Assembly: GCA_023423895.1 (NCBI GenBank)
Contig: JAFAER010000077.1
Coordinates: forward strand, 16,382-80,381
Source: Pseudomonadota bacterium
Lineage (GTDB): Bacteria > Myxococcota_A > Polyangia > Polyangiales > Polyangiaceae
Direction of reading: 5' to 3'
DNA: 64,000 bases
Part shown: positions 61,126 through 64,000 of the stretch, one piece after another
Layout of the letters: every line of letters begins with the position of its first letter
Numbering within the stretch: the stretch's first letter is position 1
Made by a program: the position numbers and the translations under genes
Notes under the pieces: generated by a model
What the model was told of the DNA's origin: nothing
Seen by the model: only the letters and a program-made list of their open reading frames with translations
Databases searched by the model: none

Positions 61126-61134
61126 CCGCGGCCG

Positions 61135-62835
61135 CTACTTCTTCACACCGAGGAGCTCGACGGCGGCGCGGCGTGCGGCTTCGCCCACGCGCACGCCACC
61201 GATCATGCGCGCGATCTCGTCGACGCGCTCGGCATCGGACAGCTTCCGCACGGTGCTCGTCGTCCGCCCCTTCGACTCCGACTTGTCGACGACGTAGTGC
61301 CCGTCCGCGAGCGCCGCGATCTGGGGCAGGTGCGTGATGCACAGGACCTGGCGATGGCGCGCGACCTCGGCGATCGCGCGCCCGATCACCTCCGCGATGG
61401 CGCCGGACACGCCTGCGTCGACCTCGTCGAAGACATAGAGGCCGGCGGGCCCCTTCTCGGCGAGAACGCGCTTCAGCGCGAGCAGCGCTCGAGAGAGCTC
61501 GCCTCCGGACGCGATCCGGCGCAGAGGGCGCGGGTCTTCTCCCTTGTTCGGGGCGATCAGAAACTCGACGCGATCGATGCCGCTCTGCGTGAGCCGCGCA
61601 CCGTCGACCGGCGGCAGCTCGCCTGCTTGCGGCGCGGGTACGGGCGAGACATCCACGACGACGCGCGCACGCCCCATCCCGAGCCCGGCGAGCTCTCTTC
61701 CGATCGCGTCAGCAAGCCTCGCCGCCGCATCACGGCGCTTCCGCGAGAGCGTGCGCGCCTCCGCGGCCACGGCAGCGAGGCAGGCCTCGCGCTTCGCCTC
61801 GAGCTCACCGCGCAGCTGTTCGGCGCCCGCAAGCTGCGCGACCTGGCGCTTCAGCTCGTCGCGGTACGCGACCAGCTCCGTCGTCGTCGGACCGTGTTTC
61901 CGGAGCAGCTTCTGGAGGCGAAACCAGCGATCGTCGACCTCCGACAGGCGGTCCGGGTTCGACTCGATACCGGCGGCGTAGCGAGAGAGCGCCCGCGCAG
62001 CGTCCGCGAGCTCGCTCCGCGCTCCTTCGATCGCGCGCGCGATCGGGGCGAGGGTCGGATCGATGGCAGCGGCCGAGTCGAGATCCGTCGAAACGCGGGC
62101 GAGCTGATCGCACACCGCGTCCTCACCCTCGTAGAGCCGATCGGCAGCGCCCTGGGTCGCGGTCGACAGCTTCTCGGCGTGACGGAGGCGCGCACGCTCG
62201 CTCTCGAGCTCCGCTTCCTCGCCAACGGACGGATCGAGCTCCTCGATCTCGCGGAGCTGGAACGCGAGGAAGTCCTCACGCTCGGCGCGATCGCGTTCGG
62301 CCTCGTGCACGCGATCGATCTCGCGCACGATCTCGGCGAGCTCGGCGACCTTCTCTCCGAGCGAGTCGCGCATCGTCTCGAGTCGTCCGTACGCGTCGAG
62401 GTATTCGAGGTGGGTTGCCGGATCCGTGAGGCTCACGCTCTCGTGTTGCGAGGCGATGTCACAGAGATCGGGTCCGAGGTCCGCGAGCTGCGCGGCCGTC
62501 GACAGCTTTCCGTTGAGGAAGGCGCGGCTCCTCCCTTCGGCCTGCACGACGCGGCGAACGACGAGCTCGCCGTCACAAGGGACGCCAGCGGCTTCGAGCT
62601 TGGCGGCGACCCGCGACCCCGGCTCGATCTCGAAGAGGGCGGCGACCTCAGCCTCACGCGCGCCGCCGCGGACGATCTCGGGGCGCGCGCGACCACCGAG
62701 CACGAGCGCGAGCGCGTCGACCACCATCGATTTGCCTGCGCCGGTCTCGCCGGTGAGGACGTTGAAGCCAGATCGGAGCTCGAGGACCTGGTGCTCGATG
62801 AGGACGACGTTGTCGATCGTCAGCGAGAGGAGCAT
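61135..62835 (-). CDS. recN: DNA repair protein RecN
   Basis: RecN is an SMC-like ATPase that organises broken DNA ends for recombination. The 566-residue protein has Walker A GETGAGKS (29-36), long coiled-coil arms (about 155-370) with HEAERDRAEREDFLAFQLREIEEL and similar stretches, the ABC signature SGGELSRALLALKRVLA, and Walker B LYVFDEVDAGVSG, then the H-loop LCITHLPQ. Length is normal. ATG 62835 gives MLLSLTIDNVVLIE, the family start; an in-frame ATG at 62856 is less likely. Its stop lies nine bases from that of the convergent propeller gene. Confidence 0.97.
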   Translation of the reverse strand: MLLSLTIDNVVLIEHQVLELRSGFNVLTGETGAGKSMVVDALALVLGGRARPEIVRGGAREAEVAALFEIEPGSRVAAKLEAAGVPCDGELVVRRVVQAEGRSRAFLNGKLSTAAQLADLGPDLCDIASQHESVSLTDPATHLEYLDAYGRLETMRDSLGEKVAELAEIVREIDRVHEAERDRAEREDFLAFQLREIEELDPSVGEEAELESERARLRHAEKLSTATQGAADRLYEGEDAVCDQLARVSTDLDSAAAIDPTLAPIARAIEGARSELADAARALSRYAAGIESNPDRLSEVDDRWFRLQKLLRKHGPTTTELVAYRDELKRQVAQLAGAEQLRGELEAKREACLAAVAAEARTLSRKRRDAAARLADAIGRELAGLGMGRARVVVDVSPVPAPQAGELPPVDGARLTQSGIDRVEFLIAPNKGEDPRPLRRIASGGELSRALLALKRVLAEKGPAGLYVFDEVDAGVSGAIAEVIGRAIAEVARHRQVLCITHLPQIAALADGHYVVDKSESKGRTTSTVRKLSDAERVDEIARMIGGVRVGEAARRAAVELLGVKK

Positions 62836-63496
62836 GGATGCGAGCGAATAGCCCAACGCGCACGCGCGTTCCAGCGCGCGCTCGCAGGATGCGCGAGATC
62901 AAGTTTTCGTCATGCACGCACGAAAAACGTGACCCGACGGGCTGCATGGGCGCCCCCAGAGAACGCCTTGGTTCTCGTACCCCGGCGATCGCTCTCTCTC
63001 TCGCGTCGTCACCGACGGTGTCGAACCGCGCAACCTCTCGTCACGTCGCCACGTCGCCACGTCGCCGCGCTCGAAGCCGATCGCGATCGTCGAGCAGCAC
63101 GCCTCATGACTCGGCGCGCCTAGAAGCCAACCGCTCCCCGACGGCGGCGGCCTGTGGCGCGCTCGTCAGGGAGCGATGCGGCGGACCGCTGCCGAGAGAG
63201 CTCATCTGGCCGGCCCCGCCCCCTTCTGAGGACGCCGGGCCGCGCAGGATGCGGCTCAACGCCACGCCGGACGGGTCGTCGCGGCGGTCCGCCTGGCCCG
63301 AAAGGCTGGGTTTCGGCACCTTGACCACCTTTAACCACACATTCGCAACTGTTGGTTTGTACGTCGTTTTTCCGGGTTTTATTGACGATCGCGGCAGTGC
63401 GACACTACCTTCGCCGCCGTCGTGCCCCAGGGGGCTTCGTCGCTCATCGACGATGGGAAGCATTCCCAATGGCCCGGTGCGCGGCAGAAGGGCACC
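62836..63496. other. Divergent intergenic region upstream of recN and the Fic gene
   Basis: No gene is supported in these 661 bases. It contains CACGTCGC-type 9-bp repeats (63042-63068) and, near 63325-63385, an A/T-rich patch with TTGACG at 63382-63387 that may be part of the Fic-gene promoter, although no confident -10 follows. No LexA-like box was recognised near recN. Confidence 0.4.
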
Positions 63497-64000
63497 ATGG
63501 CCGCGAAAGCCTCCCCGAAAACAACCCGGAAGGAGCCGGTGGCGCCGGCGGCGCGGTCGTCGAAGCGCAAGCTCGCCGCCGCAACCCCCACCGAGCCGCC
63601 GCCGAAACCTCTCACGCTCGAAGAGCGCGTCGCGAAGCTCGAGGAACGGCTGCAAGCCGCCGGTCCGGACTTCCAGAAGGCGTACCGAGACAGCCTCGAT
63701 ATGTCGTGGATTTACCACGACAGCGCGCTCGAAGGCTCGGTGTACACCGGCCAAGAGCTCAAGGCTGCGATCGACCCGAACGCTCCGATCGTCACCGATT
63801 CGAGCATTCAGCCGATCTGCGAAGAGATCCGGCGGCACCGCGAAGCGCTCGACTACATCCGCGACTACGCGCAGAAGAAGCGCCAGCCGATCAACATCGA
63901 CGTCGTGAAGAAGATCTACCTCATCCTCCATCCGGAGGAGGGGGACATCAAGACGGTGAAGTACCGCAAGGACATCCCGCAGCACCGTCTCTACTTCCAC
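63497..64000 (+). CDS. Fic-family protein, N-terminal part (cut by the window edge)
   Basis: Reading from ATG 63497 gives 168 codons open to the window end. After a Lys/Pro/Ala-rich leader (about 1-40) and a short coiled helix (LEERVAKLEERLQAAG), the sequence WIYHDSALEGSVYTGQELKAAID and the helix IQPICEEIRRHREALDYIRDYA match the start of Fic (filamentation-induced-by-cAMP) domains. These usually transfer AMP or other groups to target proteins. The catalytic HxFx(D/E)GN motif would lie beyond position 64000. The inhibitory-helix motif reads DSALEG, with Asp where Ser/Thr is usual. A GAAGGG site precedes the ATG. An antisense frame (63104-64000) is rejected. Confidence 0.8.
   Translation, partial: MAAKASPKTTRKEPVAPAARSSKRKLAAATPTEPPPKPLTLEERVAKLEERLQAAGPDFQKAYRDSLDMSWIYHDSALEGSVYTGQELKAAIDPNAPIVTDSSIQPICEEIRRHREALDYIRDYAQKKRQPINIDVVKKIYLILHPEEGDIKTVKYRKDIPQHRLYFH

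Noticed and set aside
63104..64000. 298-codon minus-strand ORF at the right edge
   Set aside because: The opposite strand encodes a Fic N-terminal domain with a ribosome site; the antisense frame has no recognisable domain.

Overview
The window is very GC-rich bacterial chromosome. Third codon positions are so strongly G/C that nearly every gene has a long antisense shadow frame. The gene content points to the Myxococcota, most likely the class Polyangia (Sorangium/Labilithrix-like). Supporting features are eukaryotic-type Ser/Thr kinases (one fused to a TPR region), FHA-domain proteins, a NtrC-type sigma-54 regulator with its kinase, and an unusual number of secreted lipoproteins with Asp/Gly/Ser/Ala-rich spacers or Cys-rich domains. 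This placement is an inference from content, not from a database search. No phage, IS element, transposase, CRISPR array or rRNA operon was found, so the window looks like ordinary chromosome with much lineage-specific surface biology.

Layout. 0.1-5.5 kb (mostly minus strand): NmrA-like protein, a Cys-rich copper-storage-like four-helix protein, a PHP-domain lipoprotein and an M20 peptidase. 5.7-8.7 kb (plus): a fatty-acid-hydroxylase/sterol-desaturase-type membrane enzyme, then argC-argB overlapping by 4 nt. 8.7-9.8 kb: a gene-free convergent junction holding a nested inverted repeat and a roughly 48-bp tandem repeat. 9.8-12.4 kb (minus): two coupled paralogous Cys-rich lipoproteins. 12.5-13.9 kb (plus): hisH-hisA. 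14.0-20.1 kb (minus): a split ALDH16-like aldehyde dehydrogenase pair preceded by a ten-copy heptanucleotide repeat, a Pro-rich tail-anchored protein, deoC, and a SulP transporter coupled to a small membrane protein. 20.2-23.2 kb: histidine kinase and sigma-54 response regulator, overlapping by 4 nt. 23.5-26.6 kb: thioredoxin-like protein, winged-helix regulator, charged lipoprotein, FTR-catalytic-chain-like protein and rpsU.

26.9-39.8 kb: TPR-linked Ser/Thr kinase, a basic DNA-binding protein, several lipoproteins, a PQ-loop protein, a Cu/Zn-SOD lipoprotein behind a candidate promoter/operator, tRNA-Leu(CAA), a Ppx/GppA-HD enzyme and a TonB-dependent receptor. 39.9-45.7 kb (plus): DUF4159 protein, vWA/glutamine-amidotransferase-like membrane protein, circularly permuted ATP-grasp enzyme and alpha-E protein, the most system-like block in the window. 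45.8-50.4 kb: lipoprotein alpha/beta hydrolase and a periplasmic HEAT-repeat protein. 50.5-55.3 kb: XRE regulator, single-receiver response regulator, membrane Ser/Thr kinase, DciA and two paralogous FHA proteins, a plausible phospho-signalling neighbourhood. 55.8-62.8 kb: NifU-like scaffold, two lipoproteins, methionine aminopeptidase, a beta-propeller lipoprotein with a possible C-terminal haem site, and recN. The right edge cuts a Fic-family gene.

Coupled housekeeping pairs (argCB, hisHA) sit among regulatory and envelope genes. Word-like repeats (7-50 bp units) concentrate in intergenic DNA, with the two largest inverted ones exactly at convergent gene junctions. Candidates for something undescribed are the paired Cys-rich lipoproteins, the split ALDH16-like pair with its heptamer repeat, the DUF4159/vWA-GATase/ATP-grasp/alpha-E block, and the convergent-junction inverted repeats.
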